Source: Vibrio scophthalmi LMG 19158 (lineage in GTDB: Bacteria > Pseudomonadota > Gammaproteobacteria > Enterobacterales > Vibrionaceae). From it: DNA of 64,000 bases. Positions 45,677 to 55,382 of the stretch are shown piece after piece (position 1 is the first letter of the stretch; each line of letters begins with the position of its first letter). Location of the stretch: contig NZ_AFWE01000180.1 in NCBI RefSeq assembly GCF_000222585.1, forward strand, positions 1 to 64,000, given 5' to 3'. The position numbers were made by a program, and so were the translations under genes. The notes under the pieces are model-generated. The model made no database searches. It was not told the origin of the DNA and was given only the letters and a program-made list of their open reading frames with translations.

Positions 45677-45766
45677 TGTCATTCCGGAATAGAGGAACGA
45701 AATGTCCGGAATCTCTAGCGTATAGAGACTCCTTACTCGCTCGTTCCTCACTCTAAGGGATGACTC
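45677..45766. repeat. Inverted pair of REP-like units (copies B and B')
   Basis: The left unit TGTCATTCCGGAATA with GAGGAACGA (45692-45700) is mirrored by TCGTTCCTC (45741-45749) and GGGATGACTC on the right. The pair can fold into a long imperfect hairpin with CTCTAGCGTATAGAG at its tip. The units resemble copy A at 35813. It lies between convergent LysR and acuI and may end both transcripts. Confidence 0.75.
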
Positions 45767-45774
45767 AGAAGCGC

Positions 45775-46755
45775 TTATAGCTTGATCACAACACGACCAG
45801 TCACTTGACCATTGGTGATGTCTTCAGCGTATTTTGGCGCTTCAGCCAATTCTACTTCAGTACATGCTTGTTCAAAGTAGCTGTCTGGTAGTAGCTCAAC
45901 CAGTTTTTCCCATGCTGCGATACGTTTTTCAAATGGGCATGAAACTGAATCTACCCCTTGTAGGCGTACGTTACGTAAGATAAACGGCATAACCGTCGTC
46001 GGAAGGTCAAAGCCGCCCGCAAGGCCACAAGCGGCTACTGCGCTGTTGTAATCCATTTGTGCCAGTACTTTGGCCAGTACGCTGCTACCAACGGTGTCTA
46101 CCGCACCAGCCCAGATTTGTTTTTCTAGTGGGCGAGCTGGCTCAGCAAATTCGCTGCGATCGATAATACGGCTAGCACCTAGTTTTTCTAGTAGTGGACC
46201 ATTTTGTTCAACACGGCCCGTCACGGCTGCCACTTTGTAGCCTAGCTGAGCAAGCAGTGTTACTGCGACAGAGCCCACGCCACCACTTGCGCCTGTAACG
46301 AGAACTTCACCCGCTTCAGGTTTTACACCGGCATCCAGCAGTGCTTGTACACAAAGCATTGCGGTAAAGCCAGCTGTACCCACCATCATCGCTTTTTTGC
46401 TGTCTAAGCCTTGTGGTAGTGGTACTAACCAATCTGCTTTTAGGCGAGCACGTTGCGCCATTCCGCCCCAATGATTTTCACCTACGCCCCAACCGGTCAG
46501 TACAACATGGTCACCCGCTTGGTAACGGTTGTCTTCTGAGCTAATCACCGTACCCGCAAGGTCAATACCCGGTACCATTGGGAAGTTACGAATGATCTTA
46601 CCTTTACCAGTGATCGCTAGGCCGTCTTTAAAGTTTAAAGAGGAGTAATCCACCTCGATCAATACATCGCCTTCAGGCAGTTGTGATTCATCGATCTGCT
46701 CGATAGCAGCAATGGTACGTTTTTCTTCTTGGTTTAAAATCAGAGCGTTAAACAT
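45775..46755 (-). CDS. acuI: Acrylyl-CoA reductase AcuI (YhdH family)
   Basis: 326 residues of the zinc-independent medium-chain dehydrogenase/quinone-reductase family. ITGKGKIIRNFPMVPGIDLAGTV and LTGWGVGENHWGGMAQRARLK are nearly identical to E. coli AcuI. The NADPH-binding motif is VTGASGGVGSVAVTLL, and AACGLAGGFDLPTTVMPFILRNVRLQGVDSV follows. It reduces the toxic electrophile acryloyl-CoA to propionyl-CoA. The ATG at 46755 (GGAG upstream) is used, since the alternative GTG at 46767 overlaps the ribosome site. Confidence 0.94.
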   Translation of the reverse strand: MFNALILNQEEKRTIAAIEQIDESQLPEGDVLIEVDYSSLNFKDGLAITGKGKIIRNFPMVPGIDLAGTVISSEDNRYQAGDHVVLTGWGVGENHWGGMAQRARLKADWLVPLPQGLDSKKAMMVGTAGFTAMLCVQALLDAGVKPEAGEVLVTGASGGVGSVAVTLLAQLGYKVAAVTGRVEQNGPLLEKLGASRIIDRSEFAEPARPLEKQIWAGAVDTVGSSVLAKVLAQMDYNSAVAACGLAGGFDLPTTVMPFILRNVRLQGVDSVSCPFEKRIAAWEKLVELLPDSYFEQACTEVELAEAPKYAEDITNGQVTGRVVIKL

Positions 46756-46892
46756 AGGTTTCTCCACTTAGGGACAGCAATTAATTAACTAACGATAGTG
46801 TAGTCTGGAATGTGGTATGACGAAAATGAAACTTTAGCATTGAGTCTATGCGCTTTGCGCATGATTAAGGTGCGTTGACTTGATTAGAATAG

Positions 46893-46923
46893 AACAAAGT
46901 CAGCCGAGAGGGCTGACTTTGTT
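46893..46923 (-). terminator. ilv operon terminator
   Basis: AACAAAGTCAGCC and GGCTGACTTTGTT form a 13-bp stem around GAGA/G, 45 bases after the ilvA stop on the minus strand. Confidence 0.85.
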
Positions 46924-46968
46924 GAGCGGTTTCTATCAGGCCGTAGAAAGCGGCTGACGATTGACGTA

Positions 46969-48531
46969 TTACGATAAGAAGAATTGATAAGACGGGTTGT
47001 TAGTCTCATCTTTGCATTGATAGCCCAATTCCCTTAAATGCAGCGAGAAGCGGGCTAAATCTTGCTCATCTAATTCAAAACCACACAATACTCGACCATA
47101 ATCCGCGCCGTGGTTGCGGTAGTTGAACAGGCTGATATTCCAATGGGTACCCAGAGTGCTAAGAAATTTCAGTAGTGCGCCGGGATATTCTGGAAACTCA
47201 AAGCTGTATAACCGTTCTTTCAGTTGTTTCGATGGTTTGCCACCAATCATGTAACGTACGTGCAGTTTGGCCATCTCATCATCAGAGAGATCGACAACCG
47301 GATAGCCACCGGCACGCAGATCTTGGATGATGTTATCTAACTCACTTTGGCCGTCATTGAGGCGAACACCAACAAAAATGTTGGCTAAGGAATCGTCGTT
47401 ATAACGGTAGTTAAACTCCGTCACGGCACGGCCACCAATCAAATTACAAAATTCAAAGAAAGCGCCTTGGCGTTCAGGAATCGTGACGGCTAATAAACCT
47501 TCACGCTTCTCACCCAACTCACAACGTTCTGATACGTAGCGTAAACCGTGGAAGTTAGTGTTGGCGCCCGACAAAATCGTGCCTAAACGCTTCCCCGTCA
47601 GTTGTTGTTTATCAACATATTTCTTCAAGCCAGCGAGTGCTAGAGCACCAGATGGCTCCGCAATGGCGCGAGTATCTTCAAAGATATCTTTCACTGCCGA
47701 GCAAATTTCGTCGCTTGATACCGTAACGTGACCATCGATGTATTTTTGGCATAAACGGAAAGTTTCGTCACCAATGCGTTTTACCGCTACGCCATCGGCA
47801 AACATGCTGACTTGATCAAGAACCACTGGCTCACCCGCATCCAGTGCGGCTTTTAAGCAGGCTGAATCTTCCGGTTCAACGGCGATGACTTTAATTTCAG
47901 GCATCAGTTGTTTGACTAATACGGCAACCCCTGCGGCTAAACCTCCACCACCGACCGGTACGAAGATGTAATCCAAGTGCCCATTTTGCTGTAGCATCTC
48001 CATACCAATGGTGCCTTGGCCTGCAATCACCAGTGGGTGATCAAATGGGGGCACGAAGGTGTAGCCATGCTTGGCTGATAAGCGCTCCGCTTCGGCTTTG
48101 GCTTCATCGAAGTTGTTGCCGTGTAGAACCACTTTGCCGCCAAAACTGCGTACGGCGTCTACTTTGATATCTGGCGTGGTTTTTGGCATAACGATGGTGG
48201 TTTTAATGCCAAGTTTCGTACCAGATAACGCCATTCCTTGAGCGTGGTTGCCAGCTGATGCGGCTATGACACCCGCGATTTTTTGTTCTTCAGTTAAGCT
48301 CGCGACCATGTTGTAGGCGCCGCGCAGTTTAAACGAGTGTACCGGTTGGCGATCTTCGCGTTTAAGCTGTACCTGATTGTTGAGCCGGGCAGATAAGCGA
48401 GGCATCGCTTGCAAAGGTGTCACTGTTGCGACTTCATATACCGGCGCGCGCAGCACCTGACGCAGATAATCTGCGCCAGATGGCAAGGCTTGGTCGGGCG
48501 ATAGATCTTCTACCAATCCATTATTGACCAT
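46969..48531 (-). CDS. ilvA: Threonine deaminase (biosynthetic), IlvA
   Basis: 520 residues; converts threonine to 2-oxobutanoate, the first step to isoleucine. The PLP lysine is in REDRQPVHSFKLRGAYN, with SAGNHAQGMAL and the glycine loop VPVGGGGLAAGVAV. Two ACT-like regulatory repeats (LLAVTIPERQGAFFEFCNLIG and YSFEFPEYPGALLKFLSTLG) give isoleucine inhibition and valine activation. It is the last gene of ilvGMEDA, 3 bases after ilvD. Confidence 0.98.
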   Translation of the reverse strand: MVNNGLVEDLSPDQALPSGADYLRQVLRAPVYEVATVTPLQAMPRLSARLNNQVQLKREDRQPVHSFKLRGAYNMVASLTEEQKIAGVIAASAGNHAQGMALSGTKLGIKTTIVMPKTTPDIKVDAVRSFGGKVVLHGNNFDEAKAEAERLSAKHGYTFVPPFDHPLVIAGQGTIGMEMLQQNGHLDYIFVPVGGGGLAAGVAVLVKQLMPEIKVIAVEPEDSACLKAALDAGEPVVLDQVSMFADGVAVKRIGDETFRLCQKYIDGHVTVSSDEICSAVKDIFEDTRAIAEPSGALALAGLKKYVDKQQLTGKRLGTILSGANTNFHGLRYVSERCELGEKREGLLAVTIPERQGAFFEFCNLIGGRAVTEFNYRYNDDSLANIFVGVRLNDGQSELDNIIQDLRAGGYPVVDLSDDEMAKLHVRYMIGGKPSKQLKERLYSFEFPEYPGALLKFLSTLGTHWNISLFNYRNHGADYGRVLCGFELDEQDLARFSLHLRELGYQCKDETNNPSYQFFLS

Positions 48532-48534
48532 TGA

Positions 48535-50376
48535 TTAGCCCTCTAATTTGCTTTTATCGCGTACCGCACCTTTGTCGGCACTGGTGGCTAAGCTGGCATA
48601 AGCTTTTAGCGCTAATGACACGGTACGTTGGCGATCGACTGGTTTCCAACCGAAAGTATCTTGCTTAGCACGGCGCTCTGCCAATTCTGACTCGCTCACT
48701 TGCAGTGAGATTGAACGGCTCGGGATATCAATGGCAATAATATCGCCATCGTTCACCAAACCAATGGTGCCGCCACTCGCCGCTTCTGGTGAAACGTGAC
48801 CGATCGATAAACCTGAAGTGCCGCCAGAGAAGCGGCCATCGGTCAGTAGGGCACAAGACTTACCTAGCCCCATTGATTTTAGGTAGGTGGTTGGGTAAAG
48901 CATTTCTTGCATACCTGGGCCACCTTTCGGGCCTTCATAGCGGATCACGACCACATCGCCTGCTTTGACTTTGCCACCTAAAATGCCGTCAACCGCGGTA
49001 TCTTGGCTTTCAAATACCACCGCAGGGCCTTGGAATACAAGGCTGCCTTCATCAACCCCAGCTGTTTTAACGATACAACCGTCTAACGCGATATTGCCCG
49101 AAAGCACCGCTAAGCCGCCTTCTTGGCTAAAGGCGTTTTCTTTGGTGCGGATACAGCCTTCAACGCGGTCATCATCAAGGCGATCCCAACGACAATCTTG
49201 CGAGAAAGCTTTGGTGGTGCGAATGCCAGCTGGACCTGCGCGGAAGAACTTCAACACCGCTTCATCTTCGGTTTGCATGATGTCGTATTGAGCGAGCTGC
49301 TCTTGCATGGTTAGACCAAGCACTGTGCGAGTTTGGTTATTGAGTAATCCAGCACGATCAAGTTCGCCGAGAATGGCCATCACGCCACCTGCGCGGTGAA
49401 CATCTTCCATATGGTATTTTGGTGTCGAAGGTGCAACTTTACATAGATGCGGCACGCGGCGAGACATCTGGTCGATGTCATTCATATCAAAGTCGATCTC
49501 ACCTTCTTGCGCTGAGGCGAGCAGGTGCAGAACGGTGTTGCTTGATCCGCCCATCGCGATATCCAGCGCCATCGCATTCTCAAATGCAGCGCGATCAGCG
49601 ATATTGCGTGGCAGTGCAGAGGCGTCATCCTGCTCGTAGTAACGACGAGTCAATTCGACAATACGTTTACCGGCATTGATAAACAGTTGCTCACGATCGG
49701 CGTGCGTTGCCAGCATTGAGCCATTGCCTGGCTGAGATAAACCCAGCGCTTCGGTCAAACAGTTCATCGAGTTGGCGGTAAACATGCCAGAACATGAACC
49801 ACAAGTTGGGCAGGCAGAGCGTTCCACTTGCTCACTTTGTTCATCGGAAATGGTTGGATCGGCACCTTGGATCATCGCATCAACCAGATCTAGCTTGATT
49901 ATTTGATCGGAAAGTTTGGTTTTGCCCGCTTCCATTGGGCCGCCAGATACAAAGATTACGGGGATATTTAGGCGCATCGCGGCCATCATCATCCCCGGAG
50001 TGATTTTGTCACAGTTAGAGATACACACCATCGCATCGGCGCAGTGGGCATTCACCATGTATTCAACCGAATCAGCGATCAGCTCACGTGAAGGCAGCGA
50101 GTACAGCATGCCGCCATGGCCCATCGCGATTCCATCATCAACGGCGATGGTATTAAATTCTTTGGCGATGCCGCCAGCTTTTTCAATTTCGCCCGCAACC
50201 AGTTGGCCCATATCTTTAAGATGGACGTGGCCTGGAACAAACTGGGTGAAAGAGTTCACTACCGCGATAATCGGCTTACCAAAATCTTCTTCTTTGACAC
50301 CGGTGGCACGCCATAATGCGCGTGCGCCTGCCATGTTACGACCGTGGGTGGTGGTGGCAGATCTATATTTAGGCAT
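48535..50376 (-). CDS. ilvD: Dihydroxy-acid dehydratase IlvD
   Basis: 613 residues; dehydrates 2,3-dihydroxy-isovalerate and -methylvalerate to the 2-oxo acids. The iron-sulfur cysteines are in [20 protein letters not shown] and [20 protein letters not shown], and [21 protein letters not shown] closes the C-terminal domain. It has the length of the E. coli enzyme (616). Confidence 0.98.
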   Translation of the reverse strand: MPKYRSATTTHGRNMAGARALWRATGVKEEDFGKPIIAVVNSFTQFVPGHVHLKDMGQLVAGEIEKAGGIAKEFNTIAVDDGIAMGHGGMLYSLPSRELIADSVEYMVNAHCADAMVCISNCDKITPGMMMAAMRLNIPVIFVSGGPMEAGKTKLSDQIIKLDLVDAMIQGADPTISDEQSEQVERSACPTCGSCSGMFTANSMNCLTEALGLSQPGNGSMLATHADREQLFINAGKRIVELTRRYYEQDDASALPRNIADRAAFENAMALDIAMGGSSNTVLHLLASAQEGEIDFDMNDIDQMSRRVPHLCKVAPSTPKYHMEDVHRAGGVMAILGELDRAGLLNNQTRTVLGLTMQEQLAQYDIMQTEDEAVLKFFRAGPAGIRTTKAFSQDCRWDRLDDDRVEGCIRTKENAFSQEGGLAVLSGNIALDGCIVKTAGVDEGSLVFQGPAVVFESQDTAVDGILGGKVKAGDVVVIRYEGPKGGPGMQEMLYPTTYLKSMGLGKSCALLTDGRFSGGTSGLSIGHVSPEAASGGTIGLVNDGDIIAIDIPSRSISLQVSESELAERRAKQDTFGWKPVDRQRTVSLALKAYASLATSADKGAVRDKSKLEG

Positions 50377-50391
50377 ATCCTTATTCCTCTA

Positions 50392-51336
50392 CTACTTTGC
50401 GGCTTCTTGTGAGTAAACGTAATCTAACCAACCCCACTTATCTTCAGTGGTGCCATTGAATAGACCAAAATACGCCGCTTGCAGCGCTTTGGTTATTGGG
50501 CCTCGTTTACCACAGCCAACTTCAATTTTATCGACAGTGCTAACGGGAACCACTTCTGCAGCGGTTCCGGTCATGAATACTTCATCAGCAAGGTACAGTG
50601 CTTCACGGGCAATATTGGCTTCGCGAACTTCGTAACCCATATCGCGCGCCAGTATCATGATCGAATCACGGGTGATACCCGGTAGGATCGCGCTGGTGGT
50701 TGGTGGGGTCAAAATGACGCCATCTTTAATGACAAAGATGTTCTCACCGGCACCTTCTGACAGGTAGCCATCAACGCTCAGTGCAATCCCTTCGTCATAG
50801 CCATGACGACGCGCTTCACCGCCAACTAGCAGTGATGAAAGATAGTTACCACCCGCTTTTGCGGCGGTTGGGATGGTATTGGGTGCGGCGCGGTTCCAAC
50901 TGGAAATCATCGCATCGACGCCTTTTTCTAACGCTTCCTCACCAAGGTATGAACCCCATGGGAAGGCGGCGATGATTAATTCCATTGCGGTGTCTGCCGG
51001 TGGGCAAACACCTAAACCGACGTTGCCAACAAAGCCGAGTGGGCGAATGTAGGCGCTTTCGAGTTTGTTTTGACGCAAGGTTTCACGAGTTGCTTCCATG
51101 ATTTCATCGACCGTATAAGGGATTGGGAAGCGGTAGATTTTTGCTGAATCTTTCAGGCGTTGTGCGTGCTCACGGTGACGGAAAACAATCGGGCCTTTAG
51201 GCGTGTTGTAACAACGTACCCCTTCAAATACGGATGTGCCGTAATGCATTGCATGCGTGAGTACGTGAACGTTCGCTTCAGCCCAAGGCACCATTTCGCC
51301 GTTAAACCAAATATAATCTGCTGTATTTGTCGCCAT
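50392..51336 (-). CDS. ilvE: Branched-chain-amino-acid aminotransferase IlvE
   Basis: 314 residues from the ATG at 51336, which has AAGGAAGG upstream; the longer ORF start at 51396 is not needed. A fold-type IV PLP enzyme: YIWFNGEMVPWAEANVHVLTHAMHYGTSVFEGVR at the N-terminus, the PLP lysine in IPTAAKAGGNYLSSLL and EGAGENIFVIKDGVILTPPTTSAILPGITRDS. It performs the last step of valine, isoleucine and leucine synthesis. Confidence 0.97.
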   Translation of the reverse strand: MATNTADYIWFNGEMVPWAEANVHVLTHAMHYGTSVFEGVRCYNTPKGPIVFRHREHAQRLKDSAKIYRFPIPYTVDEIMEATRETLRQNKLESAYIRPLGFVGNVGLGVCPPADTAMELIIAAFPWGSYLGEEALEKGVDAMISSWNRAAPNTIPTAAKAGGNYLSSLLVGGEARRHGYDEGIALSVDGYLSEGAGENIFVIKDGVILTPPTTSAILPGITRDSIMILARDMGYEVREANIAREALYLADEVFMTGTAAEVVPVSTVDKIEVGCGKRGPITKALQAAYFGLFNGTTEDKWGWLDYVYSQEAAK

Positions 51337-51349
51337 TGTATTGCCTTCC

Positions 51350-51634
51350 TTATGCACAAACTTTTTGTTGTAAGTTGTTATTTGGTAGTTGGTCACGAGC
51401 GATTTTGGTTACATCGACAGTGCGAACATCCCACAGTTTTTCAATTTGATTGGTAATAAAGGTGATCGGACGATCGCTGTCGACAATGATTTCCACACTG
51501 GCGACATGGCTTTCATGGTTTTGTGTTGCCGCCACTTGTTTGATGATGAAACCACGATGGCGAATCACGCGAAGAACACGCTCAAGAAGAACCGGTTTAT
51601 CGTCCGCTTTGATATCAAGTAAGTATCTTTCCAT
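51350..51634 (-). CDS. ilvM: Acetolactate synthase II small subunit IlvM
   Basis: 94 residues with one ACT domain (ERYLLDIKADDKPVLLERVLRVIRHRGFIIKQV). The ATG at 51634 begins 1 base after the ilvG stop, so the two are coupled and equimolar. An upstream in-frame start lies within ilvG and is unlikely. Confidence 0.95.
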   Translation of the reverse strand: MERYLLDIKADDKPVLLERVLRVIRHRGFIIKQVAATQNHESHVASVEIIVDSDRPITFITNQIEKLWDVRTVDVTKIARDQLPNNNLQQKVCA

Positions 51635-51635
51635 G

Positions 51636-53282
51636 TTAAGTGTTCTCCAGCATTTCACTGTTTGACGCACCCGGTGGAACGAGTGGCCATACGTTTTCTT
51701 CCTCATCAATTAATACATGAAGTAAGTAGGCAGTTTTACTTGCAAGCATCTCTTTTAGAGCCGGTTCAACTTCTTCTTTTTTAGTGATGGTCTTACCCGG
51801 AATATCAAACGCTTTTGCTAGCATCACAAAGTCAGGGTTGTCATCCAAAATGGTTTCACTATGGCGACCATCAAAGAACAGCGATTGCCATTGGCGCACC
51901 ATGCCTAAACGTTGGTTGTTGAGCAGTACGATCTTGACTGGAATCTGGCGACGTTTCAGCGTGCCAAGTTCCTGGACATTCATCATGAATGAGCCATCAC
52001 CAGTGATAAGGATGGATTGATCGTCAGGGCGACCAACCGAAGCGCCCATTGCGGCAGGTAGGCCAAAACCCATGGTGCCAAGCCCAGCTGAGGTGATGAA
52101 GTTTTGCGGTTCACGTGGCTGAATGTGTTGTGCTGCCCACATCTGATGTTGGCCGACATCGGTCGAGACAATCGAACTATCTGGCATCATGTCGGAGAGT
52201 TGTTTTAATAAGCCCGGAGCAAAAATAAGTTCACCTGGGTGATCATAGCGCCAAGTAAAGCCCGTACGCAGGCTCTCGCTGTGGCTTAGCCATGGCGTAA
52301 TGTCGTGGGTCAGTTCCAGTAGAGGCAATACTGCTTTTACATCCCCACGCAGAGGTGCGTTGGCGGTTCTGAGTTTATTGATTTCAGCGGCATCCACATC
52401 GATATGAATCACCTTGGCATTAGGAGCAAAGGTATCGAGCTTGCCTGTCACACGGTCATCAAAACGCGCCCCAACCGCTAATAAGAGATCGCATTCTTGG
52501 ACGATAAGGTTAGCGGCTTTGGTGCCGTGCATACCGAGCATGCCAAGGTAATGTGAATCATGGCGCTCGATGGTGCCCAAGCCTTTGAGGGTACTTACTG
52601 ATGGCATAGGATTGATGCGCAAAAACTCGCGAACCGTGTCGGTGGCATTACTCAGTTGTACCCCACCACCCACGTATAAAACCGGGCGAGAACTGCTACT
52701 TAGTAGTTGTTGAGCATGACTTAGCGCTTCACTGCTGACCACGGGGTGATCCGGCGGCGTGCAAGGGGGTAAGATTGATGTAGGAGCTTGGGCTAGCTGA
52801 ACATCTTTGGCGATATCCACAATCACCGGACCAGGTCGACCGGTTTTCGCCACTTCAAATGCTTCGGCTAACGTTGGCGCTAACTCTTGGATGTCGGTGA
52901 CGAGGTAGCTGTGTTTGGTACAAGAAAGCGACATGCCGATCACATCCATTTCTTGGAAGGCATCGGTACCGATATGGGAGCTAGCGACCTGACCAGTGAT
53001 TGCAACCAGAGGAATGGAGTCCATGAAAGCATCAGCAAGGCCAGTGACCAGATTGGTCGCGCCAGGGCCTGAGGTTGCCATGCACACGGCGACATCTTGC
53101 GTTGCGCGCGCCATACCAATTGCTGCCATAGCCGCGCCTTGTTCGTGGCGGCAGAGGATGTGCTCCACGCCACCATCATAGAGCGCATCGTAGATTGGCA
53201 TGATGGCACCGCCAGGGTAACCGAATACGGTTTTAATTCCTTGTTGTGCCAGTGCGGCTACAACTAATTCTGCACCGGTCAT
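51636..53282 (-). CDS. ilvG: Acetolactate synthase II large subunit IlvG
   Basis: 548 residues; a ThDP-dependent enzyme making acetolactate and acetohydroxybutyrate. The ThDP-activating glutamate is in [20 protein letters not shown] region, with [16 protein letters not shown] at the N-terminus and the ThDP/Mg motif [41 protein letters not shown]. The frame is intact, unlike E. coli K-12 where ilvG is frameshifted. Confidence 0.98.
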   Translation of the reverse strand: MTGAELVVAALAQQGIKTVFGYPGGAIMPIYDALYDGGVEHILCRHEQGAAMAAIGMARATQDVAVCMATSGPGATNLVTGLADAFMDSIPLVAITGQVASSHIGTDAFQEMDVIGMSLSCTKHSYLVTDIQELAPTLAEAFEVAKTGRPGPVIVDIAKDVQLAQAPTSILPPCTPPDHPVVSSEALSHAQQLLSSSSRPVLYVGGGVQLSNATDTVREFLRINPMPSVSTLKGLGTIERHDSHYLGMLGMHGTKAANLIVQECDLLLAVGARFDDRVTGKLDTFAPNAKVIHIDVDAAEINKLRTANAPLRGDVKAVLPLLELTHDITPWLSHSESLRTGFTWRYDHPGELIFAPGLLKQLSDMMPDSSIVSTDVGQHQMWAAQHIQPREPQNFITSAGLGTMGFGLPAAMGASVGRPDDQSILITGDGSFMMNVQELGTLKRRQIPVKIVLLNNQRLGMVRQWQSLFFDGRHSETILDDNPDFVMLAKAFDIPGKTITKKEEVEPALKEMLASKTAYLLHVLIDEEENVWPLVPPGASNSEMLENT

Positions 53283-53455
53283 TGACCACCTCCTGCGCTA
53301 CCTTGGTAGCTGTCCTTGTGTTGTTTGCACTTCATGTGCGCTCCCATTCTTCCTGTACTCTCTCGCCAAGTAATCCTGCTCGTTCATGAGCGATGTGCGG
53401 AGAGTTGATTATAATTTGCTGGTCTTGCCTGTCTGATTTCTATCTTAATTGATTG

Positions 53456-53489
53456 AAAAAAACCCCCGAACTTTTCAGTGCGGGGGTTT
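53456..53489 (-). terminator. ilv attenuator (intrinsic terminator)
   Basis: On the minus strand AACCCCCGCACTGAAAAG, TTCGGGGG and a T-run form a strong terminator about 170 bases upstream of ilvG. Its first arm CCCCGC can instead pair with GCGGGG at the end of the ilvL peptide frame, giving an antiterminator. This is classic attenuation. Confidence 0.9.
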
Positions 53490-53516
53490 ATCTAATTCTT
53501 GGCTTTCTTTAGCCCA

Positions 53517-53591
53517 CTAGACCCCGCGCAATCTAATAATGACCACGATAATCAGGGCAATCAGTGCATGTGAGCGGGCGTTTAATGTCAT
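53517..53591 (-). CDS. ilvL: ilv operon leader peptide IlvL
   Basis: 24 residues, MTLNARSHALIALI followed by IVVIIRLRGV, with 5 Ile, 3 Val and 4 Leu: half of the residues are the end products of the operon. The Ile/Val cluster ends two codons before the GC-rich antiterminator arm. A ribosome stalled for isoleucyl-, valyl- or leucyl-tRNA would leave that arm free and let transcription reach ilvG. The ribosome site is weak and the start could not be confirmed otherwise. Confidence 0.88.
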   Translation of the reverse strand: MTLNARSHALIALIIVVIIRLRGV

Positions 53592-53783
53592 TATTAATAT
53601 CTAATGGTTGCGTGTGCGTAATATGGTACGTAATTGTTTGCGTCTCTAGTGGTATCACACATATCCGTTAAATGACAAGCAAAAACTCATTCTTTTTTCA
53701 CATTATCTCAGCAAGTCGCCACGCTATATAACAAAGGTGCTATAGAAATAGCCGCCTTAAAAGTGAACATAATAAGGGAATGT

Positions 53784-55307
53784 ATGGGTTTAGCTGTGGT
53801 ATACAGCCGTGCATCGGTGGGCGTGGAAGCGCCGTTGGTGACGGTTGAGGTGCACATTAGTAATGGCATGCCGGGTTTTGCGCTGGTGGGTTTGCCAGAG
53901 ACAACGGTGAAGGAGTCTCGTGATCGCGTGCGCAGCGCGATCATTAACTCGCGTTTTGAGTTTCCGGCCAAGCGGATTACGGTCAATTTAGCGCCCGCCG
54001 ATTTACCCAAAGAAGGTGGCCGTTTTGATTTGCCAATTGCGTTAGGCATCTTAGCGGCTTCACAGCAAATTCCACTCAATCCACTCACTCAAAGTGAGTT
54101 TATTGGTGAACTGGCATTATCAGGGGAATTGCGAGCGGTGAAAGGCGTGTTGCCCGCGGCACTGATCGCGCAGCAACAAGGACGCCGTTTGGTGGTCCCC
54201 CATTGCAATGGTGACCAAGCCGCATTGGTGGGTAAAGAAAAACATAAATCAGCACAAAGCTTGCTTGAGGTGTGCGCCGACCTGTGTGGTCAACAAGCAT
54301 TAGCCTTGCACCAAACCGATACGCAGCCACATATCGCCACTCATGCGCGAGATCTGCGTGACATCATTGGTCAGCAGCAGGGTAAGCGTGCGCTGGAAAT
54401 CGCTGCCGCGGGTCATCATAACTTGTTGTTTCTTGGCCCTCCGGGCACCGGTAAAACCATGCTCGCTTCACGCCTGCGCGATTTGCTGCCAGAAATGTCG
54501 GATGATGAAGCGTTAGAGTCAGCCTCGGTGGCTTCGCTGACCCAGCAAGAAATCAATCAATTTAACTGGAAATGTCGGCCATTTCGCTCGCCGCACCACT
54601 CCAGTTCAATGGCTGCACTGGTCGGTGGTGGCTCGGTTCCTAGGCCGGGGGAGATTTCTTTGGCGCATAATGGGCTGTTATTTCTCGATGAGATGCCTGA
54701 GTTTGAACGTAAAGTGCTGGATGCATTACGTGAGCCGCTGGAATCTGGCGAGATTATTATTTCCCGTGCGCAGGGCAAAACCCGTTTTCCTGCGCGCTTT
54801 CAGTTAGTCGGAGCGCTTAATCCTAGCCCAAGTGGTCATTATGATGCCAAGCAAAGTCATGGCAACTCCCAAGCGGCACTGCGTTATTTAAGTCGTTTGT
54901 CAGGGCCGTTGTTGGATCGTTTTGATATGTCGTTAGAAATCCCAGCCTTGCCACAAGGGACATTGGCCGAAGGTGGTGAGCGAGGAGAAGCGACTGAGGT
55001 GGTGAAAGCCCGCGTGGAAAAAGCTCGCGAGGAGATGCTTGCTCGGAGTGGTAAAGCCAATGCTCTATTGGGCAGTCGAGAGATCGAGCAATACTGCCAC
55101 CTTGATAGAAGTGACGCGCAATTTTTAGAGCAAGCGTTGCATCGTTTAGGCTTATCGGTTCGCGCCTATCATCGCATCATTAAAGTGGCGCGCACCATTG
55201 CTGACTTGGCTGGTGAAGCGCAGATTTCACGAGCACATTTATCTGAAGCGCTAGGTTATCGCGCAATGGATCGATTAATGCGCCATTTGCACGCACAAGC
55301 GGTATAG
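53784..55307 (+). CDS. comM: Mg-chelatase-like AAA ATPase ComM (YifB)
   Basis: 507 residues from the ATG at 53784 (AGGGA upstream). The N-terminal Lon-substrate-like domain is VEVHISNGMPGFALVGLPE. The AAA+ core has Walker A LGPPGTGKTMLASRL, FRSPHHSSSMAALVGGG and Walker B HNGLLFLDEMPEFE. The C-terminal segment is RLGLSVRAYHRIIKVARTIADL. ComM is a hexameric helicase promoting branch migration during natural transformation, which is relevant in chitin-induced competent vibrios. It is divergent from the ilv operon, as in E. coli yifB. Confidence 0.95.
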   Translation: MGLAVVYSRASVGVEAPLVTVEVHISNGMPGFALVGLPETTVKESRDRVRSAIINSRFEFPAKRITVNLAPADLPKEGGRFDLPIALGILAASQQIPLNPLTQSEFIGELALSGELRAVKGVLPAALIAQQQGRRLVVPHCNGDQAALVGKEKHKSAQSLLEVCADLCGQQALALHQTDTQPHIATHARDLRDIIGQQQGKRALEIAAAGHHNLLFLGPPGTGKTMLASRLRDLLPEMSDDEALESASVASLTQQEINQFNWKCRPFRSPHHSSSMAALVGGGSVPRPGEISLAHNGLLFLDEMPEFERKVLDALREPLESGEIIISRAQGKTRFPARFQLVGALNPSPSGHYDAKQSHGNSQAALRYLSRLSGPLLDRFDMSLEIPALPQGTLAEGGERGEATEVVKARVEKAREEMLARSGKANALLGSREIEQYCHLDRSDAQFLEQALHRLGLSVRAYHRIIKVARTIADLAGEAQISRAHLSEALGYRAMDRLMRHLHAQAV

Positions 55308-55339
55308 CTGACATCTGAGGGGGAAATAACGATATAAAA

Positions 55340-55363
55340 AAGCCCACCAAGTTCGGTGGGCTT
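55340..55363. terminator. Terminator between comM and the outer-membrane gene
   Basis: AAGCCCACC AAGTTC GGTGGGCTT with a T-run on the minus strand and weak T on the plus strand; best suited to the minus-strand gene that ends at 55383. Confidence 0.85.
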
Positions 55364-55382
55364 AAATTGATAATCAGTCAGA

